NCBI RefSeq assembly: GCF_963678635.1
Contig: NC_087065.1
Coordinates: 20,713,480-20,777,479 of the forward strand
Source: Symsagittifera roscoffensis
Taxonomy: Eukaryota; Xenacoelomorpha; Acoela; Convolutidae
Length of the DNA stretch: 64,000 bases
Reading direction: 5' to 3'
Below the pieces are notes generated by a model. It was not told the origin of the DNA. It did not search any database and saw only the letters and a list, made by a program, of their open reading frames with translations. A program made the translations under genes and the position numbers. Positions 35,491 to 46,608 of the stretch are shown piece after piece (within the stretch, counting starts at the first letter, position 1; each line of letters starts with the position of its first letter).

Positions 35491-35898
35491 GATTAATCAA
35501 TCACTGATGAAAAAATCAAAACGCAAACTCGGATGTTCAATTAAGGAATCTGAAAAAAAAAATTGTTTTCACAAAGCATTTTGAACAAGCTTATTAGAAA
35601 TCAAGTGAAAATTTATTTTTAATGGAGAGCAATTGAATAGAGAACCTCTTGTCAAAATTACTATCAATAATATGGCTATCACTACTACACCCCTTACATG
35701 GGAGTTTCAATTCTGAAACATAGTCAATCGAAGATTGGAAACAAAAAAAGCCATCAATTGTGAACAGATTTGTTTGTCAAGCCTTAAATCGTTACCTTAG
35801 CCCTGATTACCCGTAAAACAACTATTAAATTGAAAAGTTTGAAGTTAAGGGGCTTTTTAAACATCTACAGTGTTCTGCTTCACTGATTGACCAGTTTG

Positions 35899-36113
35899 GG
35901 CTCTTTTCCAGTTCTCCCCTTCAAAGTAACGAGTTTTTATATTTGTTTTACGTGTTATTACGGCTAAATAAGTGACGTTACGCTGTAAAGTATGAAGAAC
36001 AAATCTGTTCAGAATTGTCGATTTGCTCACCACGCCAAATTTCATTGCATTGTGACAACGTTAAATAGACTTTTCAAAATTGAATTTGAAAGGGGGGAAA
36101 CTCAAAAAGAGCC
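35899..36113. mobile_element. hAT-like MITE, family B, copy 2
   Basis: Termini GGCTCTTTTCCAGTTC and CTCAAAAAGAGCC. The flanking direct repeat CCAGTTTG (35891-35898 and 36114-36121) is a perfect 8-bp target-site duplication. The interior is inverted relative to copy 1 (AACAAATCTGTTC, CACGCCAAATTTCATTGCA). Confidence 0.9.
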
Positions 36114-36762
36114 CCAGTTTGTACTGAAGAAAAAAAATTAACACAACCTAATACTTGACTCTTTTCTACTTTTCCCGCCCCTTTTCAAATTGCTATTATG
36201 GCTAAACGCGTGATGTTACGATGTAAAGTATGAAGATAAAATAGTTTTTCAAAATTGAAAATTTAGGGAAAATTTCAAACATTCTGTTTTGAAAGCCATT
36301 GAGCATGGAATCTTTCGATTCCATGAATGAAAATCACTCGTTTTGACTGCAATATAAACATTTTGACTACATTGAAACGGCAAAATTTGAACTGTTGAGC
36401 CAACAAAATCATCACTTCGGATAGAAAAAATTGACATTTTTTTGCCCCAACCCCAACGTTTCTAATCCCACCCCACTTTTCAGAATTTCTTTTTTGGTTG
36501 TGCTTAAAAGCGAATATTTTTCAAACGTGAAATTTCAATGTGGGAATGGAGTTGAATAGAAAGCTCTTTTCCACTCTCATCGCCGCTACGTTTCAAATAA
36601 TTCAATAATAAAATATCATTTCAATATACCCACGATGGAATAAATTTTGACATGGTGAGCAAACTAACTAGTGTGAACATATTTGTTTTCCATACTCTAC
36701 ATCGTAAAAACACGCATTTAGCCATAATAACAGGTAAAACAACAAGGCAAGCTAAAAATTTG

Positions 36763-36966
36763 GGATCTTTTTACTTCCCCCCCCCCCCCACCTTACATGA
36801 CCATCAATTTTATGGTGTAACGAGTGGTTTTAAAAGGTTAATTATGTTTACCAAATATTTTTGGCACAACTCAATTAGTCCGCATGTCAATTTTCAGAAC
36901 GATCAGACAATGTGAACAGTAACTTTACTAGTAAAAAATTTCAGGTGGGGGTAGGAAAAAAGAGCC
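36763..36966. mobile_element. hAT-like MITE, family B, copy 3
   Basis: Termini GGATCTTTTTACTTCC and GGAAAAAAGAGCC. The flanks AAAATTTG and AAATTTTG agree at 7 of 8 positions. The interior has TGTAACGAGTGGTTTTA, shared with copy 4. It contains a C11 run near the left end. Confidence 0.75.
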
Positions 36967-37075
36967 AAATTTTGAAATTTGCGCGATGGAGGGGTGGAAA
37001 ACCATCTAACTATTTTTTCAAATCTGAACGTCCAAACACATCTACCTAAGTTTATTTTCATAGAAATCAACTTTT

Positions 37076-37281
37076 GGCTCTTTTTCCTTCCCCCCCCCCC
37101 CACCTCACACGAGCTTCAATATATTAGTGTAACGAGTGGTTTTACGAGGTTGAGTATGCAGATCAAATATGTTTGTCATGGCTTTGTTAGTCTGTATGTG
37201 AATTTTCATAACAATCGGACAATGTTATCAACAAATTTGCTTGTAAAAATTTGCAGGTGGGGGGTAAAAGGAAAAAGAGCC
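37076..37281. mobile_element. hAT-like MITE, family B, copy 4
   Basis: Termini GGCTCTTTTTCCTTCC and GGAAAAAGAGCC. CAACTTTT is a perfect 8-bp direct repeat on both sides (37068-37075 and 37282-37289). It belongs to the same subfamily as copy 3 (GTGTAACGAGTGGTTTTA, AACAATCGGACAATG). Confidence 0.9.
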
Positions 37282-37616
37282 CAACTTTTAGTTAAATTTA
37301 TTGAAAAAAAGCTGAAATTTTTAATTTTTTTTCGGAATCTGGGTTTTTGTCTGTTCATTATTCTTTTTCAAATGCAAACGATAAAATCTGGTACGGTTAT
37401 TCATCTGCCTACTTCTTCGACTTTTTTCCAATTCCCCCGTACTTTTCAACCTTTTACCGTGTAATTATGGCTAAACGCAAAAGTTTCGATGAAAATGATG
37501 AAGAGCAAATCTGTTCACAATAGCAGGTTTATTCGTCATGCTAACTGTCGTCCATTATGTAAATGTTTAAGTACTTTTTCAAAATTGAGTTAAAAAGGTG
37601 AGGAAGTGGAATTTTA

Positions 37617-37833
37617 GGCGCTTTTCCAGTTCCCCCCTTTCATTTTTTCTGAAATTCATTACATGAAAGTCTTTTTTAAAAAAAATTTAATGTTATAAAC
37701 TGCATTAAAACGTGTCAGCGTGAACAGCTGAACAAATTTTCACAACATTTCTAACGTGAAAATTGCCGTGTGACAATTTTTGAACATCTCTTTTTGTAAT
37801 TTAACAAAGGGGGGGGGGAGCTCGAAAAGAGCC
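37617..37833. mobile_element. hAT-like MITE, family B, copy 5
   Basis: Termini GGCGCTTTTCCAGTTCC and CTCGAAAAGAGCC; the flanks GAATTTTA and AAATTTTA match at 7 of 8. The interior is more diverged from the other copies. Decayed relatives are also visible at about 36165-36240, 36565-36760 and 38165-38340. Confidence 0.7.
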
Positions 37834-37879
37834 AAATTTTAGCTCAAAATTAAATATGACAACAATTGTGTAGTTTTGT

Positions 37880-38000
37880 TTTCAGCTTAACGAGGGTCAA
37901 TTCTATTTTTGTCGGCTTGGTTGCCGCTCAGTATACTGAAATCAATACTTGTTGAACGCTGTTCATGAACACCATTGGAGACAACCTATAAAAAAGTAGT
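37880..38000 (+). repeat. SINE-like tail fragment
   Basis: TTTTTGTCGGCTTGGTTGCCGC is shared in diverged form with the sequence downstream of the tRNA-like heads at 45127 (TTTTGTCGACCTAGTTGCCAC) and 45633 (TTTTTGCCGGCTTAGTTCC). No promoter boxes are present here. Confidence 0.4.
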
Positions 38001-38520
38001 GCAGATCCAAGTCTTTTACCATTATTAAGCTTGCAATTAGCAAGCGTTATCGAACAGGATTGTAGACTTTTTCGGGTTAACAACTATTTTTCGAAAGCTT
38101 ATATTTTGTAATTCTTGCGTTAATTAGTCGTGCCAATACTTTTTTAAGAAAAATTCCTGCTTTTAACTTCGTAGCTTTTTTCCATTTTACCCGATTTTTC
38201 AATTCAATTTTGAAAAGCTAATTTAACTCTTTCATAGTGCAAGAAAATTTGGCATGGTCAACAAATTAACAAATTTTATATCGTAACATCACGCACTCAG
38301 CCATAATAACAAGGAACAAGACAATGAAAATCAAAAATTGGAAGAGTATATTTTTGCTCTTTCACACATGCTCTTTCACGACAAGGTATGAATGAAAAAT
38401 GAAATATTAGAACGCATGAATAAAAAAGGAAATCATTTGCATAGTTTGGCGCACTTTTCAGGGCTCTTTCACAATTATCCGGCATCTTTCCCTCAGAAAG
38501 AGCTAAAACATACTTTTCAA

Positions 38521-38631
38521 CAGTTAGAACATAGTTGAAGATGGCCTCGGGCAAAAGAGCCGCACTCGGGCACTTCGTGCCCTCAGGCCGGGCTCTTTTT
38601 CCCTCGGGCTTCTTTCAACTATGTTCTAACT
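38521..38631. repeat. 111-nt near-perfect hairpin
   Basis: CAGTTAGAACATAGTTGAAG at the left pairs with its complement at the right end. Inside, GCAAAAGAGCC pairs with GGCTCTTTTT, and the centre is GGGCAC-TTC-GTGCCC (38568-38582). It lies beside the family B MITE cluster and contains the GAGCC/GGCTC terminus motif, so it may be a minimal element made of two inverted ends. Confidence 0.8.
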
Positions 38632-38794
38632 ACTACAAAGACCGCAGAGTAGAAAAAGAGCCACTCTTTGCAGTAAATTTTAACGGCGTAAACTTTAACA
38701 AACAAAAATAGCCAACTTTTTGAAGATATATGAATTTCATTCAAAATTTGCCTGCAAGGGCTTTAATGTGGTATATCACTCGATGTGGTTTATC

Positions 38795-38893
38795 ACTCGG
38801 TATATCCGATTCTTATTTGTGGTATCTGATTTGGGAAAAAACCCTAAATCACCCAAATACAAAATGTCTCCCCATTTTCAATGGTCGGAACAA
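38795..38893 (+). repeat. Dispersed repeat C (copy 1)
   Basis: TTTGTGGTATCTGATTT, CACCCAAATACAAA and TTTTCAATGGTCGGAAC are shared with 42933-43050 (minus orientation) and with 60985-61150. Its only ORF is incidental. Confidence 0.65.
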
Positions 38894-38953
38894 TATTGAT
38901 AACCTAAAATGAATTGCACATTAAATGGATCTTCTTGTCTCAAACATATTTAG

Positions 38954-41900
38954 ATGCTGGATCGAAAGTGACCCAATGTATCACAATATGGGTGGTCGTA
39001 ATCTGAGTCGCAGCTGCTACCGGGGAGGGGGTGTGAGTTCCGGAGGTCGTATCATCAACGGAATGGACGCGCACCTGGAAGACCACCCCTGGGCTGTGTA
39101 CATTCTCATGTGTCCAACAGCAGACAGGTTAGACACAATCTGCCACAATTTTTGCTGAAATAACAAGTTAATTGGTTAAATCATAAACATGTTTTTGAAG
39201 CTGCTTTGAAGGATCATATTTTTCCAGAAGTTATCTTTAAAATGTTTTTTTTTGAAGCAATTGGCGTAAAATGCACCTCCAAGTAATCTTTTTTGAATGA
39301 AAAAGCAAAAGTTTTTCTAATTAAGCAAAATTTCCTAAATCATGTCATTTTTCAACTATAGTCATTGTCACTTGTTAGGTTTCGACGTTGTTAGATTTAA
39401 ATGTAAATGTATGTAGTCTTTGTTATATTGATTGTTAGAGATTTCGAGCTAATAAAACCAAAACGGCTGCTTTAAAAAGATAGATCAATTTTTTCGAAAC
39501 ATCTCGTCAAAATATTCTGCATGCTACTGCCTGATGCGACAATTCGTAACAAGAGACAATTAGTAATAATAGTAGATTAGGCGGGGAACATTGATTCACG
39601 CGCAGTAACCCAATATTCTTCTCGTGCTGGATGTAAGCTCAGTGGAGCGAAACGGATCAAGCGTATTCTACTTGCCAATGTCTTGTTACGAATTATCGCT
39701 TGATCCAAATTTTCGCTTGTTACGAATTGTCGCCTGTTACGAATTGTCGCCTGTTCCGAACTGTCGCCTGTTACGAATTGTCGCCTGTTCGGAGTTTCCT
39801 CCTGTTATGAATTGTCGCCTCTTATGGCAACATTGTTTGAACAAGTGCAACTTCTTTGGCGAGCAAAAACAATTATCGTGATCGGCCGTGTATGCAAGTT
39901 TCCCGCACTGGAGTTCCTTGGATAATAATCGATTATATTGTCATTTTATAGTCAGTAACTATAAAATTACAAAAGTAATTGATTATAATCCATTAAAACG
40001 GATTATAATAATCATAATCCATTGTAAACAATTATAATCAATTATAACGTATTTTTTGAGAAGAAATTATAAAATTTGCAATTTTTTTCAAAGTTATCTC
40101 ATTTCCTGTTTCGTGCAGTTGTTACGTATTACGTTTCATAAATCTTTACTTTTATATTTACTTAATATTTACTTATATTTACTTTTATATTTACTATCTT
40201 TACTTAAATATTTCTATTTATTTAAGTTTTCTCCGCTTTATCTTTACTTTTCGTAAACTCCATAACCTCTTTTAACAACCCCTTCCCCAGTTTACTCCCC
40301 CCCCCCCCCCCACAGTTTACCCACCGTCCCCCCCCCCACCCAGCAATTTATCTCCTTCAAAACAGCTTCAAAGCTTACTTCCTTCGAAACAGCTTTCCCC
40401 CATCTATTTTAGTGTAACCAAACACCCCCTCACCCCCACCCCCTTCCTCCGTTTACTGAACGTGGGCAGGGTAAAAAAACGGGGGAGGGGTGGAACAAAA
40501 AAATTGGGTGAGGGTGTTAAACTGGAGAGTGGGAGCGGGGTGTAAAATGTAAATAAGGGGGGGGGGTTGTTGGGGTTGGTGGTAAGCTTAAGGAAACATA
40601 GGGTGGGCATAGAGATGAACGTAGGGGAAATGTTGCAATTTTGCAAACAATTTTGCAAAAAAAATGTAAAGATTATAATCCGTTATAATCAAATATAATG
40701 GATTTTTAATGGATTATAATCCATTAATATGAATTTTAATGGATTGTGTTTTTACGAAAATAATCGATTTTAGTGACAATATAATCGATTTCGTGGTCTA
40801 AATTTACAACAATGTCAACATTATTATAATAACAACATTTTGGAGAACAATTTTTCATTATAATCCATTATTATCCATGGAACTCCGGTGCGGGTTGAGA
40901 CCAAGTGAACAAGCTCTCCCCATAATACATTTTAAGGGGGAGATTGTTGATTTGGTTAACAGCAATACTTTTCAGCCAATCGTAGATTTGAGCATTGTAG
41001 ATGCAAGGCCTTACGGCTTGAACTTGCGACTTAATTCTAGGGAGAGATTGTTCACGATTCAGGTTGCTTGAGACTAAATTTATTCAGTGAAAACTTTAAA
41101 AAAAAAACAGATTTCTGATCGGAAAAAATCTTGTGTTTTTTAGCAAAAAAAACTGTGAAATGTGTGGCGGCGTTATCCTCTCCCGCAAAACAGGTGCGTT
41201 GTTTGTAATATATTTCTGAAAACCAACATTTGGAATCTGATTATTGATCATGTCGACTGTTTAGTGTTGACTGCAAAACACTGTGTCGTGGAACCTTGTT
41301 ACGGGTATATCACCTATGGAGAAATCAACAAAAACAAAGGTAAGTTATTAATCTGTAATTATTGTGACGGTTTCTTTTTTGGGGAGGCGGAGGGTTTTAA
41401 TTTTGATTTTAGACGAATTTAATCTGAGTAGAAAAAGGTTCCTCTGTGTTTCAAAAACTAGCAAGCAGAGTTGGTGTAGATTTTTTGGCGAGAACTTTAG
41501 TTTAATAAGGTACAAATATTTACATCTATAATTTTTGCCAAGGGAGCTAATTTAGTATATAATTTGCCAAATTAATCGACATTTGGCACGAACTAAAAAT
41601 TAGGAAGTTGATGCGCTTTTCTCTTTATATTTAGAAAAAATCTTACTTTTTTATCATTTAAACACTGCAAGGTTTGACATTTTTATAACCTTATTAGAGC
41701 ATTTTGAACCGACATAAATGCGGCATCATGATAAACCAGTTTAACCAACTGTTTATTCTTCTGGGTAACTGATTCTTCCAGGATACCAGTTTGACTTCGA
41801 CTGCACCAATGGCCAACAGGTGATCACACACCCCTCACTAGACATAGCAGTCATCAAACTACACAGTGGGAGGAGATTCAAGAAAGATTTCACCTCTATC

Positions 41901-42863
41901 TCCGTTCCCAGGGACCGATGGAGCAGCCGCAGGAGGGACAGCTGGTTTATGCCACCGGGTGGGGCCGCAGTTGTGAGCAGGACGGGGCAGTCTGTGCCAA
42001 CCAGGACAAGCACCCCGATAAACTCCAAGTACCTAACCGATTATAATGGCATTATACAGGCACTTTCCGACTAAAAAAAATGATTATGGAGGTGACAATT
42101 CTTTTTTCATACCTATCATTTGCAATTTGCAGTTAAATGCGTAAATCATGATTGGTTTTTGAAACAAAAATCTCAATTAATTTTTTGTTCCAACAATGCA
42201 GCAGTCGGTAAGAGGATTTGAATTTCATGTCATTTTTTTGGTTTTGTGTGATAATTTCGTGTGATTGCTAATCAAATCTTTTGAGTTGCAATAACTATCC
42301 TAAATTATCCTAAACTTTTTGATTTGCGATTTTAATTATCACTTAACTAAGTCTTTTAATCCCCCGGCTATAAAGTTAATGGATTTAGAGTGGTTTTATA
42401 TTCTAAAGTATAAAATTAATAGACGTTGGATCCGCAGTCATAGTTTAGATATAATTACAAAAATGATATAGGAGCTATCGGATTTTGCGAGTTGTCGTAA
42501 TTATTCGTTTGAACGAGTTGTCTTTTGTCGTGTTACGCCTCAGCACATGGTTAACAAATTTTATTTTTTTTAGCAATGATAGTTCATAACTATCTTGAAA
42601 CCTTCAGCCTTGAAACCCTGAATTTCTCGTCCGAAAACTAAATCTATGTTTTTCAGATGGTGAAGATTCAAGTAACATATGGGGAGTGTCCCTACAACAA
42701 GAAGAAGCTGTTCTGTGCAGGGGGCATAGATAAACAGGGACTGCCCAAGGACGCCTGTCAGGGGGACTCCGGGGGACCACTAGAATGCACGGACACCGAA
42801 GGTACCATTGCTGTTCAAGCGGGTTTCATTCGCCAGTGTTCATTTCTATTTCTCTTTGACAGA

Positions 42864-42936
<73 letters not shown>

Positions 42937-45900
42937 CGACCATTGAATATGGGAGTAACTTTGTATTCGGGTGTTTTAGTTTTTTCCGTTTCTTTGTTTT
43001 CCACACAAAATCAGGTACCACAAATAATCATCTGAAAAAGTCGAGTAATCATATCAAAGCCCTTTCAAAATTGAAAAAGCTTCTCAGTTCCGAGAAAAAC
43101 ACTTTGAAAATTTATTGTTTTGTCTAATTTCGAGCAAAATGGGTGCGCGAGTAGGCTAAAAATAGCTCATTTATGCTTGACTTAAGCCGTGAAATTTTAG
43201 TTTTACACGAAATAAATTATTTTCCGGTGTCTGTTTGCGCTATTTTGAGAATTTGAGAAAAAATCAAAAAAATTCTGCAAAAATTATGAAAAAAAAAATA
43301 ATTAATTTAAAAAAAATTTTATACAAAAACTGTTTTCCAATTTGCTTATTTCGAAGTGTTTTAATATGACTGTCGAAAATTTTATACAAAAACTGTTTTC
43401 CAATTTGCCTATTTCGAAATGTTTTAATATGACTGTCGAAATTCTAGACAAAGAAAATTTTTTATTTTTAAGACTATGGTCGGAACATTCTGTGCTAACT
43501 GCACAGTAGCCGGCTCTCCTAGTTTTCAAATTTCTGTTTCTATGTTTTTCTGTCGCAGAAGAATTTGCCCGAGTAAGTTGAATAAGGCCCTTGAAGAATG
43601 TTTGGGTTTCTTAATTGGGAAGCTTGGCTATAATTGCTATTTTTTGAAAATAACGTTTCTGGTAAACCAACTAGATTAGCCCTCGGTTCGAGAGACTCAA
43701 TTAATGTTTCAATTCGCAAATCAAGCAAAATGCCAGCGCTCGATGAAAAAAATAATTCAGACTGGGGTTTGGCGGATTTTATCAAAAATTGCATGTAGCG
43801 CGTTCCGTAACATGTAGCAAAAAAAGAAGCCGCCATTGGTCATGGATTCCGCAAATGAGTTTCGTAAAATTATGTATTGGGGTATGTGCACAGAATCCAC
43901 GTACTTATAGGCACGAAAGTGTGCTTTGAAAAAAATACACACCTAGGCCCGTCCTATGAGATAAAACATAATTTTTAAGCATATCTCATGGTCTAAATAC
44001 ACACGGTTTGAAGCAGGGGCGGATCTAGGATTTTCTCGAGGGGGGGGGGGCGGATTTTCAAAAAATTTTCGAATTTTTGTCGACCTGTTTTTAGGTCGAC
44101 CAAATTGGTTTTCCGAGCTCTCCCAAAGCACTAAAAATTCCTTAATTTAGCCAAAATGTCTGCGCCGCAGGCAAGATTTTGAAAAAAAAACAGGCCAAAA
44201 GGGCGTTTTAGGCACTTTTTGGAAAATTTTAACCAAAAAATCTCGTCTTTTCGGCGCGCGCTTCCTCCTTAAAATAAGTTTATATTGGCGCCACAGGCGC
44301 CTTTAGAAAAATTTTAGGGTCGGTCAGCCAAAATTGGATATCTGAAAAAAGTTCAAAGGGGACCCTTTGGGTCAGTAAGAGGTCGAATACGAGAGAGGAG
44401 GCGTGAGACGGAAAAGGAAATTCCAAAACGTAGTTATCTGTACAACGCATTATAATTATCAATGACCATGATTAGCATTTTAATAGAAAAATCATCCTGC
44501 GGCATTACTACAAAACTTAAGATATAGCTTTTATTTCTGATAAACTCACTGTAGTTGAGATGGTCAAATTATATCTGCCTTTCGAAATTTTGAGATTTTT
44601 AAAATCGAAATATATCTAAATTCGATCTTGACGGTCAAAACATATGCAAAATTAGTTGAGATGGTCGAACCATTCCAAATTTTGGTAGAGAGGCGTCGAA
44701 ACATAAAGTGAGTACCTCATTCCGGACAAGAACCATAAAGAGCACTTATGGTTATTACCTGACTCTACAGCTGAGCGCATCGCGAATTAGGAATCACATT
44801 CTGAGAAAACATCGACTGACGTTATCACAATCGATTGTGTCTAAAAATTAGCATAGAAAAGAATTATATAACAAACTATATTTCAACTTATTCAGTTAAT
44901 TACACCAAACGCTTTAAAGGTAGATTTTGTTCAAATGTAGGTTTTGTGCAGCTTCAAGTAATCTGAGTTAATTATAAATGCTCATTATCCTTGCGATAGC
45001 AAAGGTATTGCACTCGGGTACTAAAGTTTTTTCCCGTAATTAACTTTGTCCACAGGACTCACTGGACTCCAGGTGGTACCTTGGTCATAATGAACTCAAA
45101 CTTGGTTGTTTATTCTGCACACTTAGCCTGGTGGTAACGAATACGCTTGGGACGTCAACAAAGGTCATAGGTTCAAACGGTAAAGGTTCCGGCTTTAAAA
45201 AATTTGGCCTATGATTTGTCTGCTTATGTTTTGTCGACCTAGTTGCCACATCTAAAAACCGTTCATTTTAGCTGTAAGCAATTTTCACTGAAATTGTTCT
45301 TAGCATTTTAATAATGCGGCCGAATAGAAATTTCCTTTTCACATTGGCTGTAAATTCACAAGCTCAATTTTTTAAAATTTCAATTTTTGTCTTTTTTTCC
45401 GTCTTTTTATTGGCTTGGTAAACTTTGATTTAATTAATATTGACTTACTGGCCTCTTATTACGTCGTTAATTCCGAAAAAAGTTTCTTTGCGCGTGATTG
45501 CGCTCTGAGGGGAAAATACTGAACAATTTTTTAAATTTAATAATTTTTTGAATTTTTTTTCGGCATGAAGAGTTTTTGCTCAGTTTTTTCGGCTTTGTTT
45601 GTTATAAATTCACATCCAATCATCGATACGGCGCATATGGCGTATAGGTAAAACCACTACTTGAGAAGGCAAAGATTTGCGGTTCGAATCAGGCTGGGCC
45701 CTTTTTTGCAAACTCTAGTGTTTGTGCTTTTTCGGACTAGCGTCCGTCTGTATATTTTTGCCGGCTTAGTTCCCTCAGTTCGATGGTTCAGCTTTATTCC
45801 CAGTTGCTCTATTACCCATGCTTGACGCGACAATGCTCGGGAATACGATTTTAGTTGAGACCTGTTTTTCTTGCAAAAAGAAAATTTTGGCTAATTCAGA

Positions 45901-46608
45901 TTTTTGTCTATCAGCTTAGTTTTGTCTGTGCTTAGTTCCGCAGCAAGGACTTTATTTTGAAAACTTGGCTTCTGTATAGCATTTCCAAAGCCTTTTGTAG
46001 AGTTTCTAATAGTGCAGGCAATTTTTTTCCGGATATTTTGGGCTTTTGTTGCAGTTTTTATTGACAAAAATGACTTTTTGAATTTTTTTCCGTTTCATTT
46101 TCATAGTCATTCATATTTGTATCGCAAAGGGTGCGAAGCTGAGCTTCGCCTCTGTGTTACAATTTGATGCTGTTTATCAGGTAAGATCTACCAGTGTGGG
46201 GTAGTGTCCAGTGGTCCGGCAGCACCCGAGTGTGGCAGGAGGCCAGGTGCCTACGTGCGACTGGCTGATCCGGACACCATCCAATGGCTCATCAATGTGG
46301 GCGGAGCACAAAACCAACTCAGAATAAGTAAAAATGCGCAACTAAGAATAAGAATTTCTAGAAAATTTGCACCTTGTTCGGGGGCAGATTTAGGGGGGGA
46401 TGCCCTTTCCTCAGGGATTCGACCCCCTGCCGACCCAATGGGTCCCCCTTTGATACTTTTTATGAAATCCATTTTTGACCGACCGACCTTTTTTTTTCTA
46501 AAAGCGTCTTTGGCGCCAAATTTTACTAATTTTCAGGGGGAGTGCGCGCCGAAAAAACGCAATTTTTTGTCAATTTTTTCCAAAAAGTACCCAAAAACGG
46601 CTTTTTGA
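38954..46608 (+). CDS. Trypsin-like serine protease (frameshifted, MITE-altered C-terminus)
   Basis: A secreted-type S1 serine endopeptidase. Exons: 38954-39127 (activation site R-IINGMDAHLEDHPWAV), 41144-41193 (CGGVILSRK), 41265-41339 (LTAKHC, catalytic His at 41279), 41782-42028 (LDIAVIKL, Asp at 41841; ATGWG), 42657-42801 (KDACQGDSGGP, Ser at 42768) and 46181 onward (CGVVSSGP, GAYVRL, WLIN). Every junction has GT-AG ends and matching phase. Asp six residues before the Ser predicts trypsin-like preference for Lys/Arg. Exon 4 changes frame near 41905-41915: it is one base short of the length needed to link its two halves, so either the gene is broken or the assembly has an indel. After the last conserved Trp, the open frame crosses into a MITE at 46379 and stops at 46606. 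Exons for the signal peptide and pro-region upstream of 38954 were not found. Confidence 0.9.
39682..39832 (+). repeat. 17-bp minisatellite in protease intron
   Basis: TGTTACGAATTGTCGCC is repeated head to tail about seven times with substitutions (for example TGTTCCGAACTGTCGCC). It lies in the first known protease intron. Confidence 0.9.
39902..40894. mobile_element. Foldback element with CT-rich and GA-rich arms
   Basis: Ends CCCGCACTGGAGTTCC and GGAACTCCGGTGCGGG are inverted repeats, extended inward by GGATAATAATC / ATTATTATCC. Next come AT-rich arms with ATAATCGATTATA iterations. The centre has a pyrimidine-rich half (40140-40450, TTTACTTTTATATTTAC runs and C11-C13 tracts) followed by a purine-rich half (40470-40575, G9 tract). 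The element is about 993 bp with no coding capacity. A second member begins near 51465. Confidence 0.82.
42866..42931 (+). repeat. (TC)n microsatellite
   Basis: About 32 TC dinucleotides with a single CAC interruption, about 65 bp downstream of the exon 5 donor of the protease. It makes the long ORF through this region (SLSLSL) an artefact. Confidence 0.98.
42933..43050 (-). repeat. Dispersed repeat C (copy 2)
   Basis: Reverse-complement copy of 38795-38893: on the minus strand TGTGGTACCTGATTTTG, ACACCCGAATACAAAG and TTCAATGGTCGGAAC. A run GGTCGGAACATTCTGTGC at 43478 is a related end. Confidence 0.65.
44014..44400. mobile_element. hAT-like MITE, family A (inverted)
   Basis: Begins CAGGGGCGGATCTAGGA at 44014, which is the terminus with the CTCGAGG-rich side. 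It then runs through GTCGACC, TGGCGCC and GGTCGGTCAGCC, and fades out near GGACCCTTTGGGTCAG and AGGTCGAAT. It lies in the last protease intron. Confidence 0.8.
45127..45300 (+). repeat. tRNA-derived SINE-like element 1
   Basis: TAGCCTGGTGGTAACG fits a Pol III A box and GGTTCAAACGG, about 45 bp further on, fits a B box; ACGAATACGCTTGG lies between them. The tail has TTTTGTCGACCTAGTTGCC. No cloverleaf with good stems can be drawn, so this is not a functional tRNA gene. Confidence 0.45.
45633..45800 (+). repeat. tRNA-derived SINE-like element 2
   Basis: TATGGCGTATAGGTAAAACC (A-box-like) is followed by GCGGTTCGAATCAGGC, a near-perfect B box, then a T run. The tail shares TTTTTGCCGGCTTAGTTCC with the element at 45127. 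The stems of a tRNA cloverleaf are poor. Confidence 0.45.

Noticed and set aside
38730-38912. 60-codon ORF just upstream of the protease, considered as its signal-peptide exon
   Set aside because: Most of it is dispersed repeat C and it lacks a signal-peptide-like start.
41753-42074. Minus-strand and alternative plus-strand ORFs over protease exon 4
   Set aside because: They are shadows of the exon. The two genuine halves are on the plus strand in two frames because of the frameshift.
42657-43127. 156-codon ORF read as one protein
   Set aside because: Only 42657-42801 is an exon. The continuation runs through a TC microsatellite (Ser-Leu repeats) and repeat C past a good splice donor.
45633-45702. 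Functional tRNA gene
   Set aside because: A good B box is present, but no cloverleaf with paired acceptor, anticodon and T stems can be drawn.
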